In this document: positions 32,413 to 39,944 of the stretch, piece by piece | Position numbering within the stretch: position 1 is the stretch's first letter | Layout: the number at the start of each line of letters is the position of its first letter | Assembly: GCA_964246975.1 (NCBI GenBank) | Contig: CAXTSL010000001.1 | Span: 1-64,000 of the forward strand | DNA: 64,000 nt | Direction of reading: 5' to 3' | Source of the DNA: Glacieibacterium sp964246975 | GTDB lineage: Bacteria; Pseudomonadota; Alphaproteobacteria; Sphingomonadales; Sphingomonadaceae | Position numbers and translations under genes: made by a program | Notes under the pieces: model-generated | What the model saw: the letters and a program-made list of their open reading frames with translations, nothing else | Told to the model about the DNA's origin: nothing | Databases searched by the model: none

Positions 32413-32826
32413 CTAGGCAGCGGCAGCGCGCGCCAGCTCGCCGATCCGTGCCAGCATCGACGCGAGGCCCTGCGTCCGGTTCGACGACAAATGCTTCGAC
32501 AGTCCGAGCGCGTCGAGCCGCGCGCGCGTCGCGGCAACGTCGATCGCGGCGGCCGGTCTGCCGTTCACGTCGAGAAGCACCAGCGCGACGAGGCCCTTGA
32601 CGATCGCCGCGTCGCTGTCGGCGGCGAAGCGCAAGGCGTCGGCCTCGACCGTCGGATACAGCCAGACCTGGCTGGCGCAGCCGCGCACGCGCGTCGCCTC
32701 GGTCTTGAGCGCGTCGGCCATCGGCGGCAGGCCGCGCCCGAGGTCGATCAGCAGCCGGTAGCGGTCGTCCCAGTCGTCGAGGGCCTCGAACTCGGCCTCG
32801 ACGTCGTCGAAAGTCATCATGGTCAT
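32413..32826 (-). CDS. sufE: SufE-family cysteine desulfuration protein
   Basis: About 137 residues of a SufE protein, which accepts persulfide sulfur from the desulfurase SufS for Fe-S cluster assembly. The N-terminal FDDVEAEFEALDDWDDRYRL and LIDLGRGLPPM are typical. The persulfide cysteine is in RVRGCASQVWL and is followed by the family's FAADSDAAIVKGLVALVL and LSSNRTQGLASMLARI. Three ATGs near the start (32826, 32820, 32817) cannot be separated, because no clear Shine-Dalgarno precedes them. No suf operon is adjacent; a stand-alone sufE is usual in this group. Confidence 0.92.
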   Translation of the reverse strand: MTMMTFDDVEAEFEALDDWDDRYRLLIDLGRGLPPMADALKTEATRVRGCASQVWLYPTVEADALRFAADSDAAIVKGLVALVLLDVNGRPAAAIDVAATRARLDALGLSKHLSSNRTQGLASMLARIGELARAAAA

Positions 32827-32859
32827 CGGGCGGGCAGGTGGGCGCGCGGGGGCCGGTGG

Positions 32860-33657
32860 TCAAGCGCTGGCGTGGCCGGGCGCACCGTCGTCGTCGAGCT
32901 GCTTGAAGACGGTCTGGACCAGCGCCGGGCCGGCGTGCGTGACGCCGTCGGGGTTCGCCGCCGCCCATTCGAGCGCTTCGTTGAGCAGCATGATGCCGCG
33001 CTGCGCCAGCGCCGTGTCGACCGCGCGGAACGCCTTCGAGACGCGCAGCGTGCCCGCGATGCCATCGACGCGCCCGCTGCCCGGTGTCCGGCATTCGACG
33101 GGCGGCGACGACACCAGATGCTCGCGGCAGATCATCGGTCGGTCGGCATAGATCGAGCAGGATTCGTCCTCGAGAAACGGGCAGGCGATGCCCAGCGCCA
33201 GGTATGCCAGCCCGAACTTCTCGGTCCCCGCGCTCTCGGTGTCGGCAAGCGCGGCGGCGAGCACCGGCGCGGTCGCGGCGCGCGCGGCGGCGAAGCGCGC
33301 CTCGATCACGCTGCGACGCGCGGGCGGCAGCGCGGCGACCAGCCTGGCCAAGCCGCGCGCCTCCGACGGCGAGATCGACGCGGCCTGGCGGCAGCACGCG
33401 CCGCAGCCCTTGTGGCAGCTGACGCGCTGGCCCGCCGCCGCCGCGCGCCGCTCGACGCGCTCGACGACGGCGTCGGTGAGCCCGTGAAAAACCGGCAGCA
33501 GGGCGTCGAGCGCGACCGGCCCGGCGGGCACCGTCACCGCGACGCTCAGCATCGCGTCGCCGACGCGCAGCCCGACGACGCCCGACAGTGCCGCCGTACC
33601 ATCGGGCACCGGGACCGACAGGACGATTCGGTCGGGGGATGATGGCGGGGCGGTCAT
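32860..33657 (-). CDS. YkgJ-family cysteine-cluster protein, copy 1
   Basis: A 265-residue protein with a YkgJ zinc/iron-chelating-type cysteine cluster: VSCHKGCGACCRQAASIS, later GIACPFLEDESCSIYADRP and MICREHLVSSPPVECRTPG. The cysteine spacing CxxGCxxCCR ... CPF ... CSIY ... CREH is complete. The family probably binds metal or an Fe-S cluster and has no established function. It is a tandem paralog of the next gene upstream (33706-34479), with the same layout from N-terminal strand region to PALVQTVF end. Start ATG 33657. Confidence 0.85.
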   Translation of the reverse strand: MTAPPSSPDRIVLSVPVPDGTAALSGVVGLRVGDAMLSVAVTVPAGPVALDALLPVFHGLTDAVVERVERRAAAAGQRVSCHKGCGACCRQAASISPSEARGLARLVAALPPARRSVIEARFAAARAATAPVLAAALADTESAGTEKFGLAYLALGIACPFLEDESCSIYADRPMICREHLVSSPPVECRTPGSGRVDGIAGTLRVSKAFRAVDTALAQRGIMLLNEALEWAAANPDGVTHAGPALVQTVFKQLDDDGAPGHASA

Positions 33658-33705
33658 CGGACCAGACTAGTTTGCCGCGCGAAACGATGCCAGTGCGCGC
33701 GACGC

Positions 33706-34479
33706 TCAGCCGTCGGCGAGGCGCGCGAACACCGCCTGCACGAGCGCTGGGCCGGGGTGCGCGGGCGGCGACGGCTGCGCGGCGGTGTAAGCGAGCGCGT
33801 CGTAGAGCGGCATGCGGTCGTGGCGTTCGAGGCTGGCGTCGACTTGCGTCAGCGCCTGCGACGCGTGCGCGGTTCCGGGTACGCCGACGACGCGGTCGTC
33901 GCCCGGACGCTGGCATTCGACGGGCGGCGAGGTGGCGAGGAACTCGCGGCAGATCAGCGGTCGATCAGGGTAGATCGAGCACGCTTCGGCCTCGAGAAAC
34001 GGACACGCGATGCCGAGACCGAAATAGGCGAGGCCGATGTCGTCGAGGGCTGCGGAACCCAGGGCACGGGTGCGCGCGAACAGGGCTTCGCCCGCCGCGC
34101 GCGCCGCCGCGAAGCGCGCCTCGATAGCCGCGCGGCGACCGGGCGGCAGCGCGGCGACCAGAGCCGCCAGCCCGCGCGCTTCCGACGGCGACACCGGCAC
34201 GATCTGGCGACAGCACGCCCCGCACCCGGCACGGCACGTCACGGCGCGCCCCGCCGCCGCCTCACGGCGCGCGGCGGTCTCGACAATGGCATCGGCCAGC
34301 CCCTGAAAGACGGGCAGCAAGGCGGCCAGCGGGACCGGGTCGGCCGGCACCGTGACGCTCACCGCCAGCGCCTCGCCGCCGACGCGCAGCTGCACCGTCC
34401 CCGACATCGCCGCCGCCGTGTCGGCGACCGGCGCGGCAAGCGCCAGCGCGCGTGGAGGCGAGGATTCGGACGGCGTCAC
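33706..34479 (-). CDS. YkgJ-family cysteine-cluster protein, copy 2
   Basis: A 257-residue paralog of the adjacent downstream gene, with VTCRAGCGACCRQIVPVS, GIACPFLEAEACSIYPDRP and LICREFLATSPPVECQRPG and the same C-terminal GPALVQAVF. Alignment with the paralog places the start at GTG 34479 (VTPSESSPP against MTAPPSSPD). The two genes are 48 bases apart on one strand and probably one transcript, a local duplication followed by clear divergence. Function unknown, presumably metal-binding. Confidence 0.83.
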   Translation of the reverse strand: MTPSESSPPRALALAAPVADTAAAMSGTVQLRVGGEALAVSVTVPADPVPLAALLPVFQGLADAIVETAARREAAAGRAVTCRAGCGACCRQIVPVSPSEARGLAALVAALPPGRRAAIEARFAAARAAGEALFARTRALGSAALDDIGLAYFGLGIACPFLEAEACSIYPDRPLICREFLATSPPVECQRPGDDRVVGVPGTAHASQALTQVDASLERHDRMPLYDALAYTAAQPSPPAHPGPALVQAVFARLADG

Positions 34480-34554
34480 GTCGCCAGAATAAGCCGATCG
34501 CTCGCGGCACGCCACGACGTTCTCCGGCGCATGACGGCCTGCCAGGCAAGCCGT

Positions 34555-35619
34555 TCAGCTCGTCGCGCGCGTTTCGGTGCCGGTGAAGACGACCTTTGCC
34601 CCGGCCTTGACCGCGCCCGCGAGTTCCTGCGCGTCCCAATTTGTCAGGCGCACGCAGCCGTGACTGGCGCGCTTGCCGACGAGGCGCGGATCGGGCGCGC
34701 CGTGGATGCCATAGGTGTCCTTGGTCAGGTCGATCCACGTCGTGCCGACGGGGTTGTTGGGGCCCGCCTTGATCGTCAGCTTGCCCGACGGCGTCTCGAC
34801 ACCGCCGCTCTTGGGCTGGAAGGTCAGCCGCGCCGGGTCGAAGGTGTAGGTCGCCGCCGTCGCTACGGTCCGCACTGCCCACTCGCCGTCGGGGGCGGGG
34901 CGCTCGGTGCTGCCGACCGTCGCCGGGTAGGTCGCGACGAGCTTGTCGGCGGCGTCGAAGGCCCGCGTCACCTGCGCGACCTTGTCGACCTCGATCCGCG
35001 TGACGGCTGCCAGCTTGGGTCGCGCCGTCGCGGCGACGAGGATCGCCGGCCCGGCGCGGTCGAAGGCGACGCCGGGATTGAGCGACTGGACCAGCGCTTC
35101 GTCCATGTGCGCGCGCTCGGCGAGGCTTTCGAGCGCCGTCGTCCACGTCATGTTCGGGCGCGCCGCCATCGTCACATAGTCGCCCGGCTCGACCGCCGCG
35201 GCGAACGGCCCTGCAACGTCGGCAGTGACGAGGGTATAGGTGCGGATCACCGGCGCGGCGTCGGCGGCGACGAGCTTGTCCCACGTCTGCCTGCCGAGCG
35301 TGCCGTCGGGGGTCAGGCCGTTCGCCGCCTGAAAGCCTTTCAGCGCCTGCACCATGTTGCCGCCGGGCTTGCCGTCGATGACGCCGGGCGAGAAATGCGC
35401 GCGGTCGAGCAGCACCTGCGCGCGCACCAGCATCCGCATCTGCGCCGCCTTGTCGGACCTCGCGGCGAAACCCTGCGTGTCGATCGCCCTGGCCAGCGGG
35501 GCCGGCGCGGCGGGGGTTGGCTTCGCTGCCGCAGGCTGCGCCGGGGTCACGGCCAAAACGGGCGCGGCGACGAGCGCGGTGGCGAGGGCGACGACGCTGA
35601 CGAGAAACCGGTTGTGCAT
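34555..35619 (-). CDS. L,D-transpeptidase (YkuD) with peptidoglycan-binding domain
   Basis: A 354-residue exported protein. It has a signal peptide (MHNRFLVSVVALATALVAA), a peptidoglycan-binding-type repeat around RAHFSPGVIDGKPGGNMVQA and LKGFQAANGLTPDGTLG, a LysM-like middle, and a C-terminal YkuD domain. The catalytic site is intact: YGIHGAPDPRLVGKRASHGC then VRLTNWDA, with the family's HG, SHGC and R. It should form 3-3 crosslinks or attach lipoprotein to peptidoglycan in the periplasm. It diverges from an M15 peptidase gene 71 bases away, another cell-wall enzyme. Confidence 0.92.
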   Translation of the reverse strand: MHNRFLVSVVALATALVAAPVLAVTPAQPAAAKPTPAAPAPLARAIDTQGFAARSDKAAQMRMLVRAQVLLDRAHFSPGVIDGKPGGNMVQALKGFQAANGLTPDGTLGRQTWDKLVAADAAPVIRTYTLVTADVAGPFAAAVEPGDYVTMAARPNMTWTTALESLAERAHMDEALVQSLNPGVAFDRAGPAILVAATARPKLAAVTRIEVDKVAQVTRAFDAADKLVATYPATVGSTERPAPDGEWAVRTVATAATYTFDPARLTFQPKSGGVETPSGKLTIKAGPNNPVGTTWIDLTKDTYGIHGAPDPRLVGKRASHGCVRLTNWDAQELAGAVKAGAKVVFTGTETRATS

Positions 35620-35690
35620 GTTGACCCTTTGCTGAGCGATGCCCGTTCAAGCTATTGGCGAACGGGGTTGTTCCACAGGCGGGCCGAAGC

Positions 35691-36500
35691 ATGATTCTCC
35701 GGGCGATGGCGTTGGGCGGGATGATGTTCGCGCTGCCGGCCGCCGCCGCGACCTGCGCGACCGGCACGGGCACGGCGGCGGTGATCAATACCGCATCGCT
35801 GCGGACGCTCGTCTGGTCGCCGTTCGGGCGCGTCGAGACGGGGTGGGAGACCTATGCCCCGCGCATCGCCGCCGAATTGCGGACCGCCTGCGCGCCCGCG
35901 ACGCCGGGGTTCGCCGCGGCGCTCGCAACCTGGCAGGCGGTCCATAAGCTCAAGCCCACCGGCACCGTCGATGCCCAGAGCTTCGCCGCGATGAGCGCCA
36001 TCTGGCAGGCGCGGCGGCCGTATGTCGCGCTGCGGGCGACCGGCACCTGCCCGCCGCCACCGCGCGCTCTCGCCGCCGCCGCGCCGACCGAAGGCTATCT
36101 CGGCAAGCGCATCCAGCTGCGCCCCCGGGCCTTGACCGCGTACCGGGCGATGGTCGCGGCGGCGCGGCGCGACATACCCGGACTGCGCCGCGACGCGCGC
36201 TGGCTGAGCATCTTTTCGGGCTATCGCGACCCCGCGTCGGATGCCGCGCGCTGCGCCGCGCAGCACAATTGCCAGGGCATCACGCGCGCCAAATGCTCGG
36301 CGCACCGCACCGGCCTCGCGCTCGACCTCTACGTCGGCGAAACGCCGGGTTTCGGCCCCGACAGCACCGCCGACGCCAACCGCCGCGCGATGACGAAAAC
36401 GGCCGCCTATGCGTGGCTGCTGGCGAACGGCGCGCGCTTCGGCTTCGTCAACTACGCCTTTGAGCCGTGGCACTGGGAATGGACGGGGGAGACGGTTTGA
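35691..36500 (+). CDS. Exported M15-family D,D-carboxypeptidase-like peptidase
   Basis: A 269-residue protein: signal peptide (ILRAMALGGMMFALPAAAA), a peptidoglycan-binding-like region with ALATWQAVHKLKPTGTVDAQ, and a C-terminal M15 zinc peptidase domain. The metal site is CSAHRTGLALDLYVG (His, Asp) and FEPWHWEWTG (His), as in VanY-type D-Ala-D-Ala carboxypeptidases. SIFSGYRDP is the usual arginine-containing strand. Four cysteines between GTC and AKC may form disulfides. Start ATG 35691, chosen because the upstream extension has no signal character. Divergent partner of the L,D-transpeptidase. Confidence 0.87.
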   Translation: MILRAMALGGMMFALPAAAATCATGTGTAAVINTASLRTLVWSPFGRVETGWETYAPRIAAELRTACAPATPGFAAALATWQAVHKLKPTGTVDAQSFAAMSAIWQARRPYVALRATGTCPPPPRALAAAAPTEGYLGKRIQLRPRALTAYRAMVAAARRDIPGLRRDARWLSIFSGYRDPASDAARCAAQHNCQGITRAKCSAHRTGLALDLYVGETPGFGPDSTADANRRAMTKTAAYAWLLANGARFGFVNYAFEPWHWEWTGETV

Positions 36501-36503
36501 AGG

Positions 36504-36779
36504 TCAGGACGCCAGTTTGAGGGCGGCGAGTTCGGCGCGAAGGTCACGATTCTCGAGACGCAAACGAATATTTTCCAGTTGCAGGGCATCGCGCTGGACC
36601 ATTGTTCGGTCCAGAAGTCCTTCCATGCCGTCGTATTCGTCGCGATGCTGTTGCGACTCCAGCAAAGCGCGGCGGAGCATACGAATCTCCTGTTTCGCAC
36701 CGCTCTCGAACGCATCTCCAAGGCGTTTTTTGCCGATAGCTTCGGCAATCCACAACAGGACCGCCCCAAAGCCGCTCAT
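36504..36779 (-). CDS. Small coiled-coil protein of unknown function
   Basis: A 91-residue protein: an N-terminal amphipathic or weakly hydrophobic segment (MSGFGAVLLWIAEAIGKKRL) followed by a long charged helix with a leucine heptad rhythm ending LQLENIRLRLENRDLRAELA. It probably forms a coiled coil, perhaps anchored at the membrane. The ATG overlaps the preceding gene's TGA (ATGA), and the two are on one transcript. I do not recognise a family. Confidence 0.6.
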   Translation of the reverse strand: MSGFGAVLLWIAEAIGKKRLGDAFESGAKQEIRMLRRALLESQQHRDEYDGMEGLLDRTMVQRDALQLENIRLRLENRDLRAELAALKLAS

Positions 36780-36982
36780 CGTGCCGAGGTGGGATTCAAA
36801 CCGGCATCGACGAGAATTTGGTCGCCGCGTTCCACTTCGTACTTCAATTTTGCCAGCAGCCTGCGCCGTTGCTCTCGCTCGGCATCGAGCGAATCGGCAA
36901 GCGCCCGCAGCAGCATCTGGACCTCGGCAGTCGCACCTAGATCGTTGTCGGGCATTTCGAGCACCGCAGCTGCGCTGGCCAT
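36776..36982 (-). CDS. Small helical protein, partner of the downstream coiled-coil gene
   Basis: A 68-residue acidic-then-basic helical protein, MASAAAVLEMPDNDLGATAE, continuing with a heptad-like VQMLLRALADSLDAEREQRR and ending KYEVERGDQILVDAG. Translationally coupled to the 91-residue coiled-coil gene by ATGA. It could form a helical hetero-complex with it. There is no family I can name. The codon usage is somewhat less GC-biased than that of the surrounding enzymes, which might indicate a young or transferred pair. Confidence 0.55.
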   Translation of the reverse strand: MASAAAVLEMPDNDLGATAEVQMLLRALADSLDAEREQRRRLLAKLKYEVERGDQILVDAGLNPTSAR

Positions 36983-37044
36983 TCGAGATTCCTCAGTTCC
37001 GAACCTTGAATATAAGGCGTGCGCCGTCAGCGCGCAACGCGCCC

Positions 37045-38367
37045 CTATACCGCTGCCAATGCCTGCTCGAAGTCGGCAAGCAGGTCATCCGGATGCTCGA
37101 CCCCGATCGACACGCGCACCAGATTGTCGGTGATGCCGAGTTCGGCCTTGCGCGCCGGGGCGACCGACAGATGCGTCATCGCGGCGGGGTGCGACGCGAG
37201 GCTCTCGGTGCCGCCGAGGCTGACCGCAAGCTTGACCAGACGGAGGTTGTCGAGCAGCCGGAACGCCTCCGCCTCGCCGCCGCGCACGATCAGCGAGAAG
37301 GTCGATCCCGCTCCCTCGCAATGGCGCGTGTAGATGTCGTGCTGACGGCTGCCGGGTTCGAGGAAGCCGAGATAGCCGACGCGCTCGACCTTGGCTTGCG
37401 CGCGCAGCCAGTCGCAGACCACCGCCGCGTTCTCGCCGGCGCGGCTCATCCGCAATTCGAGCGTCTCGAGGCTCCGCAGCAGCATCCACGCGGTGTGCGG
37501 GTCGGTGATCGTGCCGATGGTGTTGCGCATCATCCGCACCGGCAGCAGCGCCGCCTTGGCACCGACGCATGCGCCGGCGACGAGGTCGCTGTGGCCGCCG
37601 ACGTACTTGGTCAGGCTGTAGAGGACGATGTCGGCCCCCTGCTTGCCCGGCTGCGCCCACAACGGCCCGAGAAACGTGTTGTCGATGACGATCGGCGGCA
37701 TATCTTCTCTATCGCCCAGCACCCGGGCGCGCGCGTCGCGCACCGCCTCGACATCGACGAGCGCATTGGTCGGGTTAGCGGGGCTTTCGAGATAGATTGC
37801 GGCGATCCGCCCCTTGGCCTGAGCGGCGCGCAGCACCGCCTCGATCTCCTCGCCCGTCGCGCCGGCGGGGAAATCGAGCCACGTCACGCCGAGCTTGCCG
37901 AGGATGCGCGCGATCAGCGTCTCGGTCGCGGCGTACAGCGGCGCCGAGTGGACGATGACGTCGCCGGGCCGCACCAGCGCGAGGAAAGTGGTGGCGATGG
38001 CGGACATGCCGCTGCTGAACGCCAATGCCTCTTCGGCGTCCTCCCACAGCGCCAGCCGGTCCTCGAGAATCTCCTGGTTGGGGCCGTTGAAGCGCCCGTA
38101 GACGAGACCCTCGGCGCCGCCGGGGCGTGCGCCGGTGACGCCTTCGAAGAAGCGCTTGCCGTGCGCCGCGCTCTCGAAGACGAAGGTCGAGGTCAGGAAG
38201 ATCGGGGGTTTGAGCGAGCCCTCGCTGAGCGTCGGGTCGAAGCCATAGCCCATCATCATCGTCGACGGGTGGAGCTTGCGGTTGCCGATGGCGCGCGTCT
38301 GGTGCGCGACCTTGCGGCTGCGTCCGGAGACGCTGGTCAGCGCGGCTTCGTCGGGGGTGTCGGTCAT
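37045..38367 (-). CDS. Cystathionine gamma-synthase / methionine gamma-lyase family PLP enzyme
   Basis: A 440-residue Cys/Met-metabolism PLP enzyme. Signatures are YGRFNGPNQEILEDRLALWE, AFSSGMSAIATTFLALV, IYLESPANPTNALVD, the cofactor aspartate in IVIDNTFLGP, and the Schiff-base lysine in YSLTKYVGGHSD. The late SLGGTESLASHPAAMTHL is the family's substrate-binding arginine/serine region. Sequence alone does not tell cystathionine gamma-synthase from O-acetylhomoserine sulfhydrylase or methionine gamma-lyase. ATG 38367 agrees with the family length. Transcribed away from a palindromic repeat. Confidence 0.9.
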   Translation of the reverse strand: MTDTPDEAALTSVSGRSRKVAHQTRAIGNRKLHPSTMMMGYGFDPTLSEGSLKPPIFLTSTFVFESAAHGKRFFEGVTGARPGGAEGLVYGRFNGPNQEILEDRLALWEDAEEALAFSSGMSAIATTFLALVRPGDVIVHSAPLYAATETLIARILGKLGVTWLDFPAGATGEEIEAVLRAAQAKGRIAAIYLESPANPTNALVDVEAVRDARARVLGDREDMPPIVIDNTFLGPLWAQPGKQGADIVLYSLTKYVGGHSDLVAGACVGAKAALLPVRMMRNTIGTITDPHTAWMLLRSLETLELRMSRAGENAAVVCDWLRAQAKVERVGYLGFLEPGSRQHDIYTRHCEGAGSTFSLIVRGGEAEAFRLLDNLRLVKLAVSLGGTESLASHPAAMTHLSVAPARKAELGITDNLVRVSIGVEHPDDLLADFEQALAAV

Positions 38368-38410
38368 GGGTTGGGCCTTTGGGAATGCATCGAGCCGCCA
38401 GTAGAGCACA

Positions 38411-38482
38411 CGTCATCCCGGCGAAAGCCGGGACCCATCTCAGGTGTTCGGGAGATGGGTCCCGGCTTTCGCCGGGATGACG
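38411..38482. repeat. Dispersed palindromic repeat, near-perfect 72-base inverted repeat
   Basis: Arms cgtcatcccggcgaaagccg and cggctttcgccgggatgacg are exact reverse complements, and the inner cccatct / agatggg pair extends the stem around a short loop (caggtgttcggg). As RNA it would form one long hairpin. It has the same overall design as the copies at 11736-11844 and 50791-50876, with a slightly different arm. It lies in the divergent gap between the PLP enzyme and the DD-carboxypeptidase gene, so here it cannot be a simple 3' terminator for both. Confidence 0.85.
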
Positions 38483-38598
38483 GGAAAGATTGGCCACGCC
38501 GCACTGCGCCGAAGCGGGGCCGCCGCGCGCCCAACGACGCTTTCGCCGCGACTCGCCGTCTGCTATAGTCGCGCGACGGCGGGGGCGGGGAGTTTCCG

Positions 38599-39567
38599 GT
38601 GCGGAGTCAGGGATTTCGGGGCGTTACTTGCGGCGCGGTCTGCGCTGCGCTGCTGATCGGTGCGCCGCTGACGGCCAAAAGCCTCTACGCCGTGCCCAAA
38701 TACGCCGCCTTCCTCGTCGATGCCGACAGCGGCGAAGTGCTGTATGCGCGCCAGGCCGATGCGCCGCGCTTTCCGGCTTCGATCACCAAGGTGCTGACGC
38801 TGTATCTGGCGTTCGATGCGCTGACCAAGGGGCGGCTGACGCAGGACGAGGCGATCGCCATCTCGGCGCGCGCGGCAGCACAGGCCCCGTCGAAGCTCGG
38901 CCTTGCCCCCGGCGAGACGATCCGCGTCCGCGATGCCATCGGTGTCATCGCGACGCGTTCGGCGAACGATATCGCCGTCGCGCTGGCGGAGCGCATCGGC
39001 GGCAGCGAGGCGGGGTTCGCCGCGCTGATGACCGACAAGGCGCGCGCGCTGGGCATGAAGAACTCGACCTTCGTCAACGCCACCGGCCTGCCCGACAAGC
39101 GCCAGCTGACGACGGCGCGCGACATCGCGACGCTGAGCCGTGCCGTGATCCGTGACTTCCCGCAGTTCTACGGCGTCTTCAGCCAGGTCGCCTATGACTT
39201 CGAGGGCGAGGCGATCGGCAACCACAACCACCTGCTGACGACGCTGCCCGGCGTCGACGGTATCAAGACGGGCTTCACCAACGCCGCCGGGTTCACGCTG
39301 GCGGCCAGCGCGGCGCACGACGGCGTGCGGCTGATCGCGGTGGTGCTCGGCGGTCCCAGCCGGATGGCGCGCGACAACAACGTCACCGACCTGCTCGATA
39401 CCGGATTCGACGTGCTTACGCGGCGCTCGCGCGGGCAGGCGACGACGGTCGCGGCGAACCTGTCGGAGGTCGACGACCTGTCCGACACGGTGATGGAGCG
39501 CCTCGCCGAACAGGGGTCGGGCGACGGGCCGCTGGCGCTCGCAGCCTCCGGAACCGCACCGCGCTGA
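38599..39567 (+). CDS. D-alanyl-D-alanine carboxypeptidase (S11 family)
   Basis: A 322-residue low-molecular-weight penicillin-binding protein that trims terminal D-alanine from muropeptides in the periplasm. It has a leader (GAVCAALLIGAPLTAKSLYA), then the three serine-enzyme motifs: SxxK in FPASITKVLTLYL, SxN in TRSANDIAVALAE and KTG in DGIKTGFTNAAGFTLAA. YAAFLVDADSGEVLYARQAD is the family's N-terminal hallmark. GTG start at 38599. The stop (TGA 39565-39567) overlaps the best-placed start of the RidA-like gene. Confidence 0.93.
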   Translation: MRSQGFRGVTCGAVCAALLIGAPLTAKSLYAVPKYAAFLVDADSGEVLYARQADAPRFPASITKVLTLYLAFDALTKGRLTQDEAIAISARAAAQAPSKLGLAPGETIRVRDAIGVIATRSANDIAVALAERIGGSEAGFAALMTDKARALGMKNSTFVNATGLPDKRQLTTARDIATLSRAVIRDFPQFYGVFSQVAYDFEGEAIGNHNHLLTTLPGVDGIKTGFTNAAGFTLAASAAHDGVRLIAVVLGGPSRMARDNNVTDLLDTGFDVLTRRSRGQATTVAANLSEVDDLSDTVMERLAEQGSGDGPLALAASGTAPR

Positions 39568-39944
39568 CCCGCCGCCGCATCTTCTCGGGCGCGCCGCACG
39601 AGCCGCTCGTCGGCTACGCCCGCGCCGTCGTCAGCGGCGATTTCGTCTTCGTTGCGGGCACCACGGGGCGCGATCCCGTCACCGGCGTGCTGCCGCCGGG
39701 CGTCGAGGCGCAGTGCGTCAATGCGCTGGCGATCATCGGCGCGGCGCTCGCCGAGGCCGGGGCGCGCTTCGCCGATGTCGTGCGCGTCACCTATTATCTG
39801 CCCGACCGCGCCGAGTTCGAAGTCTGCTGGCCGCACCTGCGCGCCGCGTTCGGCGATGCCCCGCCCGCCGCGACGATGGTCGAGGCCGGGCTCGTCGATC
39901 CGGCGATGCGGATCTAGATCGAGGTCACCGCGCACCGCGCCTGA
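39564..39944 (+). pseudogene. RidA/YjgF-family protein gene with nonsense codon and CTG start
   Basis: Reading from CTG 39564 gives (M)TRRRIFSGAPHEPLVGYARAV..., matching a RidA-family start, then SGDFVFVAGTTGRDPVTGVL, ALAIIGAALAEAGARFADVV, RVTYYLPDRAEFEV and DAPPAATMVEAGLVDPAMRI. The frame then meets TAG at 39915-39917, continuing IEVTAHRA-stop. RidA proteins commonly end in EIEVTAHR, so TAG stands where GAG (Glu) is expected. The arginine in the late TMVEAGL/xxxRIEIE region needed for deaminase function is thus near the truncation. No ATG/GTG/TTG start precedes the family N terminus; CTG overlaps the upstream TGA (CTGA). Either the gene is decaying or the assembly has an error here. Confidence 0.7.

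Noticed and set aside
36770..36800. A tRNA T-arm-like string (GGTTTGAATCCCACC) on the minus strand
   Set aside because: The flanking bases do not form a T stem and no acceptor or anticodon arm is present. It is the coding end of the 68-residue helical protein (DAGLNPTSAR).
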